Source: Promethearchaeota archaeon (GTDB taxonomy: Archaea; Asgardarchaeota; Lokiarchaeia; Sigyniarchaeales; SOKP01). From it: 64,000 nucleotides of DNA. The notes beneath the pieces were generated by a model that searched no databases, was not told where the DNA came from, and saw only the letters and a list, made by a program, of their open reading frames with translations. The stretch lies in NCBI GenBank assembly GCA_016840165.1, contig JAEOSU010000051.1, positions 186,001-250,000 of the forward strand, in the 5' to 3' direction. A program made the translations under genes and the position numbers. Shown here piece by piece: positions 20,940 to 30,524 of the stretch; the first letter of the stretch is position 1; the number at the start of each line of letters is the position of its first letter.

Positions 20940-23021
20940 CTATCTATAAAACTCATTTACGAGAATTTGACTAAATTTGACCATTTTCTGTCCTAATTCC
21001 AATTCATTACGTGAGCTCGTTAATATCCAATCTTTTCCATACATTTTATTTAAATATTCTCCTTGAGAATCGATGGAAAAGGCAAACACTCGAAACCTTT
21101 TTCTTACATCGTGAATATCTGGGATGGCATCATATAAGCTATATCCACCATTTGCTGAAGGTTGGCCATCTGAGATCACTATTACAATATCATCTTTTTC
21201 GAGTTTATCAGCTTCATGTTTTATTGATACTCCATCAATATTTTGACAATAATTAGCATGACAACCAAATTTATCAAATTTCTTAGGATTAAGAGTCTCG
21301 TTGAAATCCTTAACTAAAATATTTACAGCGTGATAAGTACCAGTAAATAAAACTATTTTAATATTTGCGATGCCTTCTAATGCTTCATAAAGCATAATTA
21401 ATGCGATTTTTGCCGCTCTTATTTTAACCCCTCTCATACTTCCGCTAATATCAACGATTATTATCAATCTTAATTCTTTATTTATTATTTTTCTGGTAAA
21501 ACATTTTTTAAATTGGTAATCACTGGTGACAGCTTTTATTAATTTACTGTTTAACCGTCCCATCTTTTGAAATGTATCATTATCAGTCTTGTTTCTTAAA
21601 TCCTCAAAAATAGTTTTTAGCTTTTTGATGATGTTCATATATTTTAATTTAATCTGAGCATATGTCATGGCATCTGGAACCATTGATTGAGACTCAATCC
21701 TTACATCATCGACTTTCCTCTGCCCTTTACTACTCCTTGGCGTAGGTTGGTATATTTGCCGTTCTAAAGTCAAAAGACGTTCTTCCATAGCATCGTTTGC
21801 TTTTTCAATAAGCTTTCCTATTTGTCTAATTATCTCCTCTTTTTTATCATCTCTAAGTTTATTCTTTTTCACTTGGTTTTGATTTAATTTTTCTCTTATA
21901 TCTTTGCTTTCCTCACCCTCTCCCTTATTAAATTCTAAGTCCTTTGAGTCCAGATCTTCTTTACTAATTTCTTTCTCAGAGATCTTCTTTTTCTGTGAGT
22001 CTTCCAAGGATTTGTGTTTTTTATCGAGATTTTCATCTAAATCTTCATGATTGTCTCTTCCTCCACCTTCTTCATCAAAATTGTCCTCTTCTTTACCAGG
22101 TTTTTTATTCTTTCCACTTTTCCTTTTTTCATTCTTCTTATTATTTACTTTCTTTCCCTTTCTGTCTTTATCGTCATTTTCTTCATCTATTAAATCATCC
22201 AAATCATCTGGATTTAATTCTTGGTTTTTAATCTTGTCAATTAATTCTTCACTAGTCTTATCAAGCTCTGTCTTTTCATTATTTTTCTTATTTCTGGAAT
22301 TAAATTCCATCTGATTAATAGTATTCTGAGGTTGCGCCGATAGACCTCCTCTATTAGGTGGCGGACTTTTTGGTTGCTCAGGCAAATATTTTTTAAGAAT
22401 ATTGCAAAGTACATCACAAGAGATAATTGATGCACTTGGGCTCAGGGATTTCAGAAGAAACTTCTTTACTTTTGTAACTCCTTTCCAATCAACTTTACTC
22501 AAATTAAATTGAGTCAATTTTGGCTTTTTTTGAAAATCATCAAAATCTTCAAAATATAGATTAATGTAAGTTAGGATATCATTACCTGAATTTATGCGCG
22601 ACTTTAACTGTGGTAACATTTTGGATGTTAATATTCTCAAATTTCTATAAAATCCTGGAAACTTCCTTTTATTGATAGCATTTACTCGAACATCTTCCAT
22701 AACATTTATCAAATTTTTAGCAAAAATTGGTGCTACTTTATGCTTTTTAGATAATGTATCTACTAACTTTATAAAGCACAGTTCAAATGAGCCATATCCT
22801 ATATGTCCACCCTCATGAGCTACAAGACCTTGAGCTGATTTAAGATCTGTTTTAAATTTATTAGGTAAATATATGAACCGACAATCTGTATATACTGCGG
22901 GAGTATTTCCAGTAAATAGGATCATAATGTCTTTATTACCGCTGATACGCTTACCAATATTAGTTAATGCTAGGATATCAGAAGTAAATTCACGTTCGAA
23001 TAAATCAAATATACTCTTCAT
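20940..23021 (-). CDS. VWA-domain protein with HExxH N-terminal domain (MoxR partner)
   Basis: About 693 residues from ATG 23021; a TTG at 23036 would overlap the upstream gene's stop. Residues 1-220 form an alpha-helical domain with HEGGH (69-73), a zinc-peptidase-like motif also found in CobT/NorD-like VWA proteins. Residues about 230-400 are extremely Lys/Glu/Asp-rich. The C-terminal von Willebrand A domain has the metal-ion site DISGS (D524). With the upstream AAA ATPase it forms a MoxR-VWA pair, which usually acts as a chaperone inserting metals or remodelling complexes. The client is not visible here. Confidence 0.82.
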   Translation of the reverse strand: MKSIFDLFEREFTSDILALTNIGKRISGNKDIMILFTGNTPAVYTDCRFIYLPNKFKTDLKSAQGLVAHEGGHIGYGSFELCFIKLVDTLSKKHKVAPIFAKNLINVMEDVRVNAINKRKFPGFYRNLRILTSKMLPQLKSRINSGNDILTYINLYFEDFDDFQKKPKLTQFNLSKVDWKGVTKVKKFLLKSLSPSASIISCDVLCNILKKYLPEQPKSPPPNRGGLSAQPQNTINQMEFNSRNKKNNEKTELDKTSEELIDKIKNQELNPDDLDDLIDEENDDKDRKGKKVNNKKNEKRKSGKNKKPGKEEDNFDEEGGGRDNHEDLDENLDKKHKSLEDSQKKKISEKEISKEDLDSKDLEFNKGEGEESKDIREKLNQNQVKKNKLRDDKKEEIIRQIGKLIEKANDAMEERLLTLERQIYQPTPRSSKGQRKVDDVRIESQSMVPDAMTYAQIKLKYMNIIKKLKTIFEDLRNKTDNDTFQKMGRLNSKLIKAVTSDYQFKKCFTRKIINKELRLIIIVDISGSMRGVKIRAAKIALIMLYEALEGIANIKIVLFTGTYHAVNILVKDFNETLNPKKFDKFGCHANYCQNIDGVSIKHEADKLEKDDIVIVISDGQPSANGGYSLYDAIPDIHDVRKRFRVFAFSIDSQGEYLNKMYGKDWILTSSRNELELGQKMVKFSQILVNEFYR

Positions 23022-23028
23022 ATCGGGT

Positions 23029-24282
23029 TCACGCAACAGGAAATATTTCTTTAATAATTTTAGTTAAAGTCTCTAAGTTTTCTTGATATATCCATCTGAT
23101 ATAGGTTAATGTAATATTTCCATTGTAAAGATGGTCTTTTCCAGTTTCTTCTCTGAATTGATATGGTAGATTAAACATCTCAGTTAATTTAATATACTTT
23201 TGAAACGTCTCCCTGTTATGCATCCACATCCAATGGATTACTTTCCACATAATAAATCCATTATACTTGAATGTATTTTTTATTCCATATTTTTCTATAT
23301 AATTCTGAAAGCATTTTTTGGTTAATACGATAACCTCACTAATTTTTTCATTTGTTATATCAACATCATTCTCCCAAATCAACTCAACTGATTTCTTATC
23401 CTCTAATTCATCCCTAATCTTTGATTCGAACATCTTTCCATCTAAAATCATTGCAATACTTTTCTTTTCCTCTGGTGTAGTACCCAACTTATTGATTATG
23501 ACATTTTCTATGTTATTTTTCAAATAGATTAAAGGCATTTTCGAAATTAGCATACAGAAGTTAACAATTAATCGTGTTGAAAAAATTTTTGTTATAGAAA
23601 AATCCTGAGTTGCTTGTTTTCTTATCTGACGTGCGGAATCAACTACAATATCAGCAATTTTATTATCACATCCAGATAATTTGGTGACTATTTCGATTTC
23701 TTTATCTTTCAGCGGATAGTTTATTTCGGGACATATAATGAATCGATCCTCAAAAGCTTCTTGGAGTTTATTTATACCAGCAACACCTTTATTCATTGTA
23801 CCTAAAATTATTAACTTACTCTTGGGGTTCAATTCATGTTTTTCAAACCCTTTTGAAATCAAGTTAATATGTTTTTCAGATAATAATGAATTTAAGGATA
23901 TTTGCTCATTCTCCCGAATAGCGTTGATCTCATTAATTATTATGAATGATATACCATTCTCGTTCGCATCTTTAATTGCTAAAGTTAATGGACCATAGTT
24001 AAATTTAGTATCTCCTTTTAATAATTCCCAATTTCCTTCTATATCCCTTCGATCAAGATCAGGAGAGCCATCAATAATATAATAAGATGCATTATAAGAT
24101 TTTGCTAATGAGATAGCTAATAGGGTTTTGCCAGTGCCAGGTGGACCATGTAATAAAATCCCTACACAAACTCCCTTTCCAATAGAATTTATTAAACATT
24201 TTAAATAATCAAATTCATCTTTTTGTTGAATATATTCAATTTGATTTTCAATAACTGTATCAGAAATTCTACTTCCCTCCAA
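23029..24282 (-). CDS. MoxR/CobS-like AAA+ ATPase
   Basis: 417 residues. Walker A GPPGTGKT (46-53), a Walker B strand reading FIIINEIN where the usual Asp-Glu is Asn-Glu, sensor-1 region GTMNKG, and EDRF as an arginine-finger-like segment. The C-terminal 150 residues are a helical extension. It belongs with MoxR/CobS ATPases that drive VWA partners. The downstream VWA gene follows with a gap of 7 bp, so translation is probably coupled. Replacement of the first Walker B acid may alter ATP turnover. Confidence 0.85.
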   Translation of the reverse strand: MEGSRISDTVIENQIEYIQQKDEFDYLKCLINSIGKGVCVGILLHGPPGTGKTLLAISLAKSYNASYYIIDGSPDLDRRDIEGNWELLKGDTKFNYGPLTLAIKDANENGISFIIINEINAIRENEQISLNSLLSEKHINLISKGFEKHELNPKSKLIILGTMNKGVAGINKLQEAFEDRFIICPEINYPLKDKEIEIVTKLSGCDNKIADIVVDSARQIRKQATQDFSITKIFSTRLIVNFCMLISKMPLIYLKNNIENVIINKLGTTPEEKKSIAMILDGKMFESKIRDELEDKKSVELIWENDVDITNEKISEVIVLTKKCFQNYIEKYGIKNTFKYNGFIMWKVIHWMWMHNRETFQKYIKLTEMFNLPYQFREETGKDHLYNGNITLTYIRWIYQENLETLTKIIKEIFPVA

Positions 24283-24451
24283 TATTACTAATTCAAATTT
24301 AGAATACCAAAGAAATGTTTCATAAAGCCCCCAATTCTGAAATTATCGAAATTAATTCAGATTTGGTTTTTCATGATTTTTGTATTTTCAGTAATTAAAT
24401 AGTATTTTATATCGATATTTAAAAAGTGAGACATTTATGAATTTTTAAAAT

Positions 24452-25819
24452 TTACTTATATTTTGATTTTAATAGCACTCGAAGTAATTGAAAAGAATAG
24501 CTAAAAATCGTTTTGATCAATGGAAAGTCCATGATGTATCTAATTAATCTTAGAATTCTATACTTTTTTGGTTTAAACGTTGATAAATCCTTATCATAAG
24601 TAATCCGATTAATATAGAAATTCTTATTGAGAAAGGATAAAAAAAGGGAATAGGTTATAATTGCGATGATGTCCCAAGCACGATTGGCATTATCTTGAGG
24701 AAAATTCAATTTTTCTCCCATTGCTAAGCGGACAATTTCAATTATATGAAATATTTTGATCTTACTTCTTAAAAGCTCTTTAGTTGCCCATAATAAATAT
24801 AAACAACCACTACAGTATGTGACTAACGTTTCGGCTCCAGTTTCTTCTGCTTCTTTGAATTTTTTCATTCCATCACTAATTATATCAAAAATTATGGAGA
24901 TATTTTTAGTCCAAGATGCCCCCGAACCGAATCCACAACATAAAGAATCTTTCCTATTATGTTTCATTTCAGCAATTTGACAGCCACATAACTTTAATAT
25001 CTCACGGGGAGTCTCCCAGTAAGCACCTTTAGAAGCTTTTGAGTAACAATTGTCATGAACGGTGACTGATAAGCCCAATTCATGCTTAATATCAATTTCA
25101 TTAGATTCTATTTTGTTTAATAACCATTGATTAAAGTTAATAAAATTTTGACTGTGAATTACTCCCATTTCATTCGGATGGACTTGATTAAAGATATATT
25201 CAATAGCATCTAAGGATGCTGCTACATTTTTAACTCCCCATGAATCAAAATCCTCTTTAGTTCTCTCTGATATTTTTTGAACGACATCTAAATAACCCCC
25301 TTGATATAAATACGCACCTCCCTCCCACTGGTCAATTCTATCAATTGGTTTGAAAGTATCAAGTAATTTACTACCTCCAATTATAAATGGAAATAAATGA
25401 GTATAATTTCCGATTAAGAGGGGCGTCTCATCAGGTTTAGGAATGTTGTGCATCCATTTAAATATCCATCGCCGCTCTTGATTTGAAAGGAATACGTTGA
25501 GCATTTGCCAAATATTTGAATCCATCGTTGGGACAACAAAACGATATATAGAAGGAGCCCCTCTTTTTTTATATAAATCATTCCATCGTTCAAGGATCAA
25601 TTGATATGGATTTGCTTCTTGAGGACAATAGAGATTACAAGAAAAACATGTAGTACATCTATATAGAGCATATTTAGATTCTTTTCCATCAATTAAATTC
25701 TTCATTTCTATTTTTGCTTCTTCTAACGGGAGTTTTAATACGGGGCATTTATGTAGACAAATTCCACACAAATTACATAAATCTTCTCTAAAACCAGAAA
25801 TTCTTTTCGCCTTACTCAT
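24452..25819 (-). CDS. HdrD-like iron-sulfur protein with one degenerate CCG domain
   Basis: About 455 residues. Two N-terminal [4Fe-4S] motifs (CNLCGICLHKCP and CTTCFSCNLYCP), then a CCG region. The C-terminal CCG motif is intact (DNCYSK...LCCGFGSG...YCSGC). The N-terminal one has lost its Cys pair: GGAYLYQGGY stands where the paralogue has YCCGETLFRTGY. Family members (HdrD, GlpC, LctE-type) move electrons or reduce disulfides. The C-terminus adds a hydrophobic/basic tail that may bind membrane. ATG 25819 is 2 bases after the upstream stop and preferred over the overlapping TTG 25828. Confidence 0.82.
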   Translation of the reverse strand: MSKAKRISGFREDLCNLCGICLHKCPVLKLPLEEAKIEMKNLIDGKESKYALYRCTTCFSCNLYCPQEANPYQLILERWNDLYKKRGAPSIYRFVVPTMDSNIWQMLNVFLSNQERRWIFKWMHNIPKPDETPLLIGNYTHLFPFIIGGSKLLDTFKPIDRIDQWEGGAYLYQGGYLDVVQKISERTKEDFDSWGVKNVAASLDAIEYIFNQVHPNEMGVIHSQNFINFNQWLLNKIESNEIDIKHELGLSVTVHDNCYSKASKGAYWETPREILKLCGCQIAEMKHNRKDSLCCGFGSGASWTKNISIIFDIISDGMKKFKEAEETGAETLVTYCSGCLYLLWATKELLRSKIKIFHIIEIVRLAMGEKLNFPQDNANRAWDIIAIITYSLFLSFLNKNFYINRITYDKDLSTFKPKKYRILRLIRYIMDFPLIKTIFSYSFQLLRVLLKSKYK

Positions 25820-25821
25820 TT

Positions 25822-27117
25822 CTACCAAGCCTCTTTATAGTCTGGAGGATTTTCAGGTATTTTTTCCAGTTTAAATGTCTTTTTAGAATAAAGTTTAGGA
25901 AGTTGATGTTTTACTGCTCCCCAGAAAAAATCATTTTCTCTTTTTTTTTTTGCTTCTTCAGTTAAAGAAGGTTTTTCTCCCATTGCCATCTGGATTAATT
26001 CAATGATGTGATAGTCCTTAAGTTTCTTAAAATATAATTTCTTATTTCCTCCAAAAGTGGCTAAGCATCCTGCACAATAAACACATACAGCATCTACTTT
26101 TGTTTTTTTAAAGGCTCTAAAATTCCGAATTGTCGAAGATCGAATATTAAATGAATGATAGGACGAATCAACGGAAAAACCCGCCCCTATACCACAACAA
26201 CGCATATTTTCCCGATAAGAATCGGTTTCTATAATCTTTGCGCCTGCTAATTTTAAGATTTTTCGCGGTAAATCCATATACTCATCTCCAAACATTTTTG
26301 CATAACAGGAATCTTGAATAGTGATTGTCATATCCAGCTTTTTTTTAAATTGAATTTCACCATTTTGTATTTTTTCCCATAAAAATTGAATGTAAGGTTT
26401 AATCTCTTCAAATTTATAAGTTAATCCATAGTGGGGCAATACATATTTAAACACGTTAGTACCCGCGGTACATAAAACGAGCAACTTTTTTGGTTTTAAA
26501 ATATTAAACCATTTATCTAATCTTTTAGAAATTTCATAAAGCTCTTTTCTATAACCAGTTCGAAATAAAGTCTCACCACAACAATATTCTAATCGTCCTC
26601 GTATATCTAACTCCTTAAAGAAACTAGCTTGTGTTAGTTCAGCAAAAGTTATAATATTACATCCAGGATAAGTCAAAGTATCTCCTTTTAGAGTTTCTAA
26701 GGAAGCCCAGCTTTTAACAAGATCTTTAGTTTTTTCTGGCAATCGCTCCATTACATAGGAACGAAAGTTAGGATAATATGGATAGAGAGTCATATAGTGC
26801 TTCGCTCTTATTTTAAGCCCTTCTTTTTGATATTGTTCGTTCCATCTTTGTAAAACTAAACCTGCGGGATGAGCATTTTCTGGACAGTAAAAATTACACG
26901 AAAAACAGCTCTGGCATTCACTTAAAACTCTTTTAGTTGGCTCTCCTGCAATAAGGGCTTCCATTTCCTTAATTGCTAAGTCCTTAGGAAGCAACATCAC
27001 TGGACATTGATGAAAACATTTACCACAGCGAGTACACGCCTTCTCATCAAAATTAGCAAAAAAATCATCACTAACTGGTTGAATCTTTGAAATCTTTATC
27101 CCCTTCCTATTTTTCAA
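25822..27117 (-). CDS. HdrD-like iron-sulfur protein with two CCG domains
   Basis: 431 residues. N-terminal CTRCGKCFHQCP and CQSCFSCNFYCP bind two [4Fe-4S] clusters. Both CCG modules are present: YPGC...YCCGETLF...LCTAG and DSCYAK...RCCGIGAG...YCAGC. This is the pattern of heterodisulfide reductase subunit D, which holds a non-cubane cluster at the CCG site, and of related GlpC-type proteins. It begins with TTG at 27117, directly abutting the UbiA stop. It is probably one transcript with UbiA and the second HdrD-like gene. Confidence 0.85.
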   Translation of the reverse strand: MKNRKGIKISKIQPVSDDFFANFDEKACTRCGKCFHQCPVMLLPKDLAIKEMEALIAGEPTKRVLSECQSCFSCNFYCPENAHPAGLVLQRWNEQYQKEGLKIRAKHYMTLYPYYPNFRSYVMERLPEKTKDLVKSWASLETLKGDTLTYPGCNIITFAELTQASFFKELDIRGRLEYCCGETLFRTGYRKELYEISKRLDKWFNILKPKKLLVLCTAGTNVFKYVLPHYGLTYKFEEIKPYIQFLWEKIQNGEIQFKKKLDMTITIQDSCYAKMFGDEYMDLPRKILKLAGAKIIETDSYRENMRCCGIGAGFSVDSSYHSFNIRSSTIRNFRAFKKTKVDAVCVYCAGCLATFGGNKKLYFKKLKDYHIIELIQMAMGEKPSLTEEAKKKRENDFFWGAVKHQLPKLYSKKTFKLEKIPENPPDYKEAW

Positions 27118-27933
27118 TTATTGAGCAATTATTAAAATTATGATATATGCAAATATTAAATTACCTAAGATAATCCCTGTATCTTTTAATGATGTTCTTC
27201 CTAATAAATCATCCCTAGGTTTTCTAAAAATATATAATATCCCAATTGGAAATATAATAATCGGTAAAAATAATAAATGTTGTGTTATTATTATTGAGGC
27301 AACACCTATTACCAGTGAGACGATACATGCAATCCAAATTACAATTTGGGACTTTTTTGGTGTCAATTTGGAAAGTGAATCTCCATCAATTAATTCATGA
27401 AGCATTTGACCCGTAAAGGCTACTGATGCCACAGCAGCAAGAACTAACCATTCAAAAATAGATAAAAAGGGAAAAATGTTCAAAATAGTCTCTCCAGCGT
27501 TAATTTTTATCATGAACCAAGGAAAAAAGATATGGGATATTCCTAAAATTATATGATTGATAATGACTAATGATTTAAATTTACAATAAAATACCACTAA
27601 AGCGACAATTATAATGAGATAAAAGGCTAATAAAGGCTTTTCGACAAAAGTATTCCAAAAACACATTGTGCCTAGAACAAAACTTGCAATTGAGAGCACT
27701 AAAATTTCTTTTCTTTGATAACCTTTAACCCTTTCAAGTGTTTCTAATTCTGTAGGATCGTTCATATCAATAGCGTCATTAAGTGTATTCCCCGTTATTG
27801 CATAAAAACTAAATCCTGCTAAAATCCAAAAATGGGCAATCGGATTATAATCATTAATATAAATACACAAAAGACAAGGGACTAAAACTGAAAAGATGTA
27901 CTCTATTCGGAGTAACTTAAAACCTTTGCTCAT
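27118..27933 (-). CDS. UbiA-family prenyltransferase
   Basis: 271 residues, about eight or nine TM helices. The first prenyl-diphosphate motif is NDAIDMND (N52, D53, D56, D59) and the second is HELIDGDSLSK in a cytoplasmic loop, as in UbiA/MenA enzymes. Candidate roles are archaeal ether-lipid geranylgeranylation or transfer to a quinone-like ring. Position at the head of a transcript with two HdrD-like iron-sulfur proteins suggests a membrane redox cofactor (inference). The start ATG 27933 is clear. Confidence 0.83.
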   Translation of the reverse strand: MSKGFKLLRIEYIFSVLVPCLLCIYINDYNPIAHFWILAGFSFYAITGNTLNDAIDMNDPTELETLERVKGYQRKEILVLSIASFVLGTMCFWNTFVEKPLLAFYLIIIVALVVFYCKFKSLVIINHIILGISHIFFPWFMIKINAGETILNIFPFLSIFEWLVLAAVASVAFTGQMLHELIDGDSLSKLTPKKSQIVIWIACIVSLVIGVASIIITQHLLFLPIIIFPIGILYIFRKPRDDLLGRTSLKDTGIILGNLIFAYIIILIIAQ

Positions 27934-28088
27934 CGTAACTAACTGTTTTAATTCGGTATATTAAATTAACTTTATAGAATTTTTAAGAAAATTTAAGATT
28001 TAAGAAATTAATTAAGAGAAAGATAATCTCAAAAGGTTAAAATAATAATATCGATCAACAAAATAATTACTATAAGAGAGTAATTACG

Positions 28089-29162
28089 ATGAATACTACG
28101 CATCGAATTTATTTTAAGAACTCCAATGAAATGTCTGAGTTATCACCAGATTCAGTTGATCTGATAATAACTTCCCCTCCATACCCAATGATTGAAATGT
28201 GGGATTCACTTTTTAGTGAATCTAATTATGAAATTAAAGACGCTCTTCAAGAGGAGGATGGAAGAAAAGCTTTTCTTCTTATGCATTATGAATTGAATAA
28301 AGTCTGGAAAGAATGTGTAAGAGTTTTAAAAGAAGGGGGGCTTATGTGCATTAACATTGGAGATGCGACCAGAAAAATCAATAACAACTTTCAATTATTC
28401 CCGAATCATGTATTAATAACAAATTTTTTCCAAGAACATGGATTCATTTCTCTTCCCTATATCCTTTGGAGAAAGCCAACCAATGCTCCAAATAAATTTA
28501 TGGGATCAGGCATGCTTCCCCCTAATGCCTATGTGACGCATGAACATGAGTATATCTTGCTCTTTCGAAAGGGAGAGCAAAAAGCGAAAATACCTCCCAA
28601 ATTAGAACAAAGATATAATAGTGCATATTTTTGGGAGGAAAGAAATAATTGGTTCTCTGATATTTGGTCCGACTTGAGAGGAACGGCACAATCCTTAATA
28701 AATGGGATACCTAATTCTAGTGGTGCGGAAGATGAGATCCGAGAACGTTCTGCTGCATTTCCAATAGATCTTCCCTATCGGTTAATTAATATGTATTCGA
28801 TATATGGTGAGACTGTCTTAGATCCCTTCTGGGGAACGGGGACTACTACCCTAGCGGCTATGCTTTGTGCCAGAAATTCAATAGGTTATGATTTAAATCC
28901 AGAATTGGGGAGGATATTTGAACTTAGACTTAAAGAGGTAAAGATTTTAAGTAAAAAGATCAATACGGAACGTTTGGAAGCGCATATTAGCTTCATTAAT
29001 CAAAAAACAAAACTAGGGAAAGAAATAAAGCATGAAAATATAAATTATGGCTTTAAAGTCAATACACTCCAAGAAAAAGAACTACTACTTTATGCTATTA
29101 ATAATGTTACGATAAAGAACAACTTTTACTCAGTTGATCATGAGCCTTTTTACCTAGAATAG
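28089..29162 (+). CDS. Site-specific DNA methyltransferase, beta class (N4-cytosine type likely)
   Basis: 357 residues. Catalytic motif IV TSPPY (28-32) precedes the SAM-binding motif DPFWGTGTT (near 240-250), the order of beta-class amino-methyltransferases; TSPPY favours N4-cytosine, though N6-adenine is possible. A restriction endonuclease is not encoded next to it, so it looks like an orphan methylase, possibly regulatory or a remnant of a restriction-modification system. The C-terminal 70 residues are Lys-rich and may bind DNA. ATG 28089 follows an AT-rich leader. Confidence 0.88.
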   Translation: MNTTHRIYFKNSNEMSELSPDSVDLIITSPPYPMIEMWDSLFSESNYEIKDALQEEDGRKAFLLMHYELNKVWKECVRVLKEGGLMCINIGDATRKINNNFQLFPNHVLITNFFQEHGFISLPYILWRKPTNAPNKFMGSGMLPPNAYVTHEHEYILLFRKGEQKAKIPPKLEQRYNSAYFWEERNNWFSDIWSDLRGTAQSLINGIPNSSGAEDEIRERSAAFPIDLPYRLINMYSIYGETVLDPFWGTGTTTLAAMLCARNSIGYDLNPELGRIFELRLKEVKILSKKINTERLEAHISFINQKTKLGKEIKHENINYGFKVNTLQEKELLLYAINNVTIKNNFYSVDHEPFYLE

Positions 29163-29205
29163 ATTTAATTCCAAAAAAGCGTACTTAAAATTAATTTAGA
29201 TAATC

Positions 29206-30021
29206 TTAGAAATACATCCTAACTGCAAGAATAATTAACACTATTGCCACAAAAAATTGGAGATAAACACGAGGCATACGTTTTGAAATTTTAGCTCCAA
29301 ATATAGAACCAAGAACTGATCCAATTGCAACAAGAATACCAACTAAATAATCAATCTCTCCTAAGATTGCTTTTATTATTGTATTATAAATCGCTGTAAA
29401 GAATATTATTGATGTTGAAATTGCTGTCGAATAATGAATTGGATAGTTTAAAACAATATGTAGTGATGGAGTATTTATTATTCCTCCCCCAATGCCTAAA
29501 AGATTTGCGGTAAACCCTGCAAGCAAAAAAAGTGGTATAGACTTCTTGAAATTGGATTTATAATCATGTTTTTCTAAGAAAAAATTTTGTTCTGAAAATG
29601 GCTGCTTTTTATGTTGATTATTGGTCTTAATTGCTTTATATATCATATTTCCCCCCGCAATAAGTAAGGTCGATGCAAATATTATCTTTAATAGAGTATT
29701 GTCTATTGGGATAAATAGAAATAGAATCGTGGTTAAGATACTACCCAATATTGAGAAAGCAGAGAATAGCAATGATAATTTTAATGTTGTTCTTTTTTGT
29801 TTTAAATAAGTAATGAAACCCGCTAATGAAGATGTTAAAATAATGAAAGTAGAAGTATCGATAGCAATATTTATTGGAATAATAAATACAACCGTCATGA
29901 TACTTACAAATAATACTCCACCCCCAATTCCTGCAATCACCGCTATCGTCCCTGCTAAAAATCCTAAAGAGATCAAAATAAAAATAACAATAAACGTTAT
30001 CTCCATAGAAAAAAAAACCAC
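29206..30021 (-). CDS. TauE/SafE-family anion exporter
   Basis: 271 residues, about eight TM helices in two repeated halves. Repeat starts GTIAVIAGIGGGVLFVS and ANLLGIGGGIINTP are the diagnostic Gly-rich motifs. This family exports sulfite, sulfoacetate or other organosulfur or C2 anions. No sulfur-metabolism gene adjoins it, so substrate is open. It converges with the DNA methyltransferase gene 43 bp away. Confidence 0.88.
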   Translation of the reverse strand: MVFFSMEITFIVIFILISLGFLAGTIAVIAGIGGGVLFVSIMTVVFIIPINIAIDTSTFIILTSSLAGFITYLKQKRTTLKLSLLFSAFSILGSILTTILFLFIPIDNTLLKIIFASTLLIAGGNMIYKAIKTNNQHKKQPFSEQNFFLEKHDYKSNFKKSIPLFLLAGFTANLLGIGGGIINTPSLHIVLNYPIHYSTAISTSIIFFTAIYNTIIKAILGEIDYLVGILVAIGSVLGSIFGAKISKRMPRVYLQFFVAIVLIILAVRMYF

Positions 30022-30124
30022 TAATTAATCATAAATTTTGTGAAAAAAACTCAATTAAATTAAAAAACATGAAAGGTTATTAAATTACTAACTAATCATT
30101 TTCAAATTTCCTTACTCTCTGATA

Positions 30125-30514
30125 ATGCCTGATTCAAACGACAATAAATTTGTTCTTGAATTGGTACCTTGTTCTCGCTGTGGGAATCCATTTATGAAAC
30201 CAAAGGGTAAAAAAGCTACTGAAGAATTGGTATGTGATAATTGTATTAAACTTGAAAAGAGAAAAAAGCAACTGACAGATTCAGTTATAGATGTTCAAAA
30301 AGATATTGAATCATCTATCAAAGATTTTAAAAATCAGTTAAGAATGGCAAAATCACAGAAGACAAAAGAAATATTTTTTGATAAAATAAAGGAACGCTCT
30401 AAACTATTATCGAGATCTGTAGAATTACTCAAGAAAATAGATGAGACAAATGATGAAAAATATATTGAAGAATATAAGAAGTTATTCGAGCGCTTGAAGC
30501 AAGAATATTCATAA
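30125..30514 (+). CDS. Small zinc-ribbon plus coiled-coil protein
   Basis: 129 residues. CSRCGNPF...CDNC (CxxC pairs near 18 and 38) suggest a zinc-binding ribbon. Residues about 45-125 are heptad-rich with Lys/Glu/Leu, predicting a coiled coil. No enzyme motif was recognised. Stand-alone small zinc ribbons with coils are often adaptors for nucleic-acid or ribosome-linked complexes (general, not specific). It ends 10 bp from the convergent methyltransferase gene. Confidence 0.6.
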   Translation: MPDSNDNKFVLELVPCSRCGNPFMKPKGKKATEELVCDNCIKLEKRKKQLTDSVIDVQKDIESSIKDFKNQLRMAKSQKTKEIFFDKIKERSKLLSRSVELLKKIDETNDEKYIEEYKKLFERLKQEYS

Positions 30515-30524
30515 CTAAAGCCTA

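Noticed and set aside
21995..22314. Ser/Leu/Phe-rich ORFs opposite the VWA protein's charged region
   Set aside because: They mirror the Lys/Glu/Asp low-complexity coding sequence on the minus strand.
24452..27117. Annotation of the HdrD-like pair as glycolate oxidase GlcF or LutA
   Set aside because: The double N-terminal ferredoxin plus CCG layout is shared, but no GlcD/E or LutB/C flavoprotein partner is adjacent.
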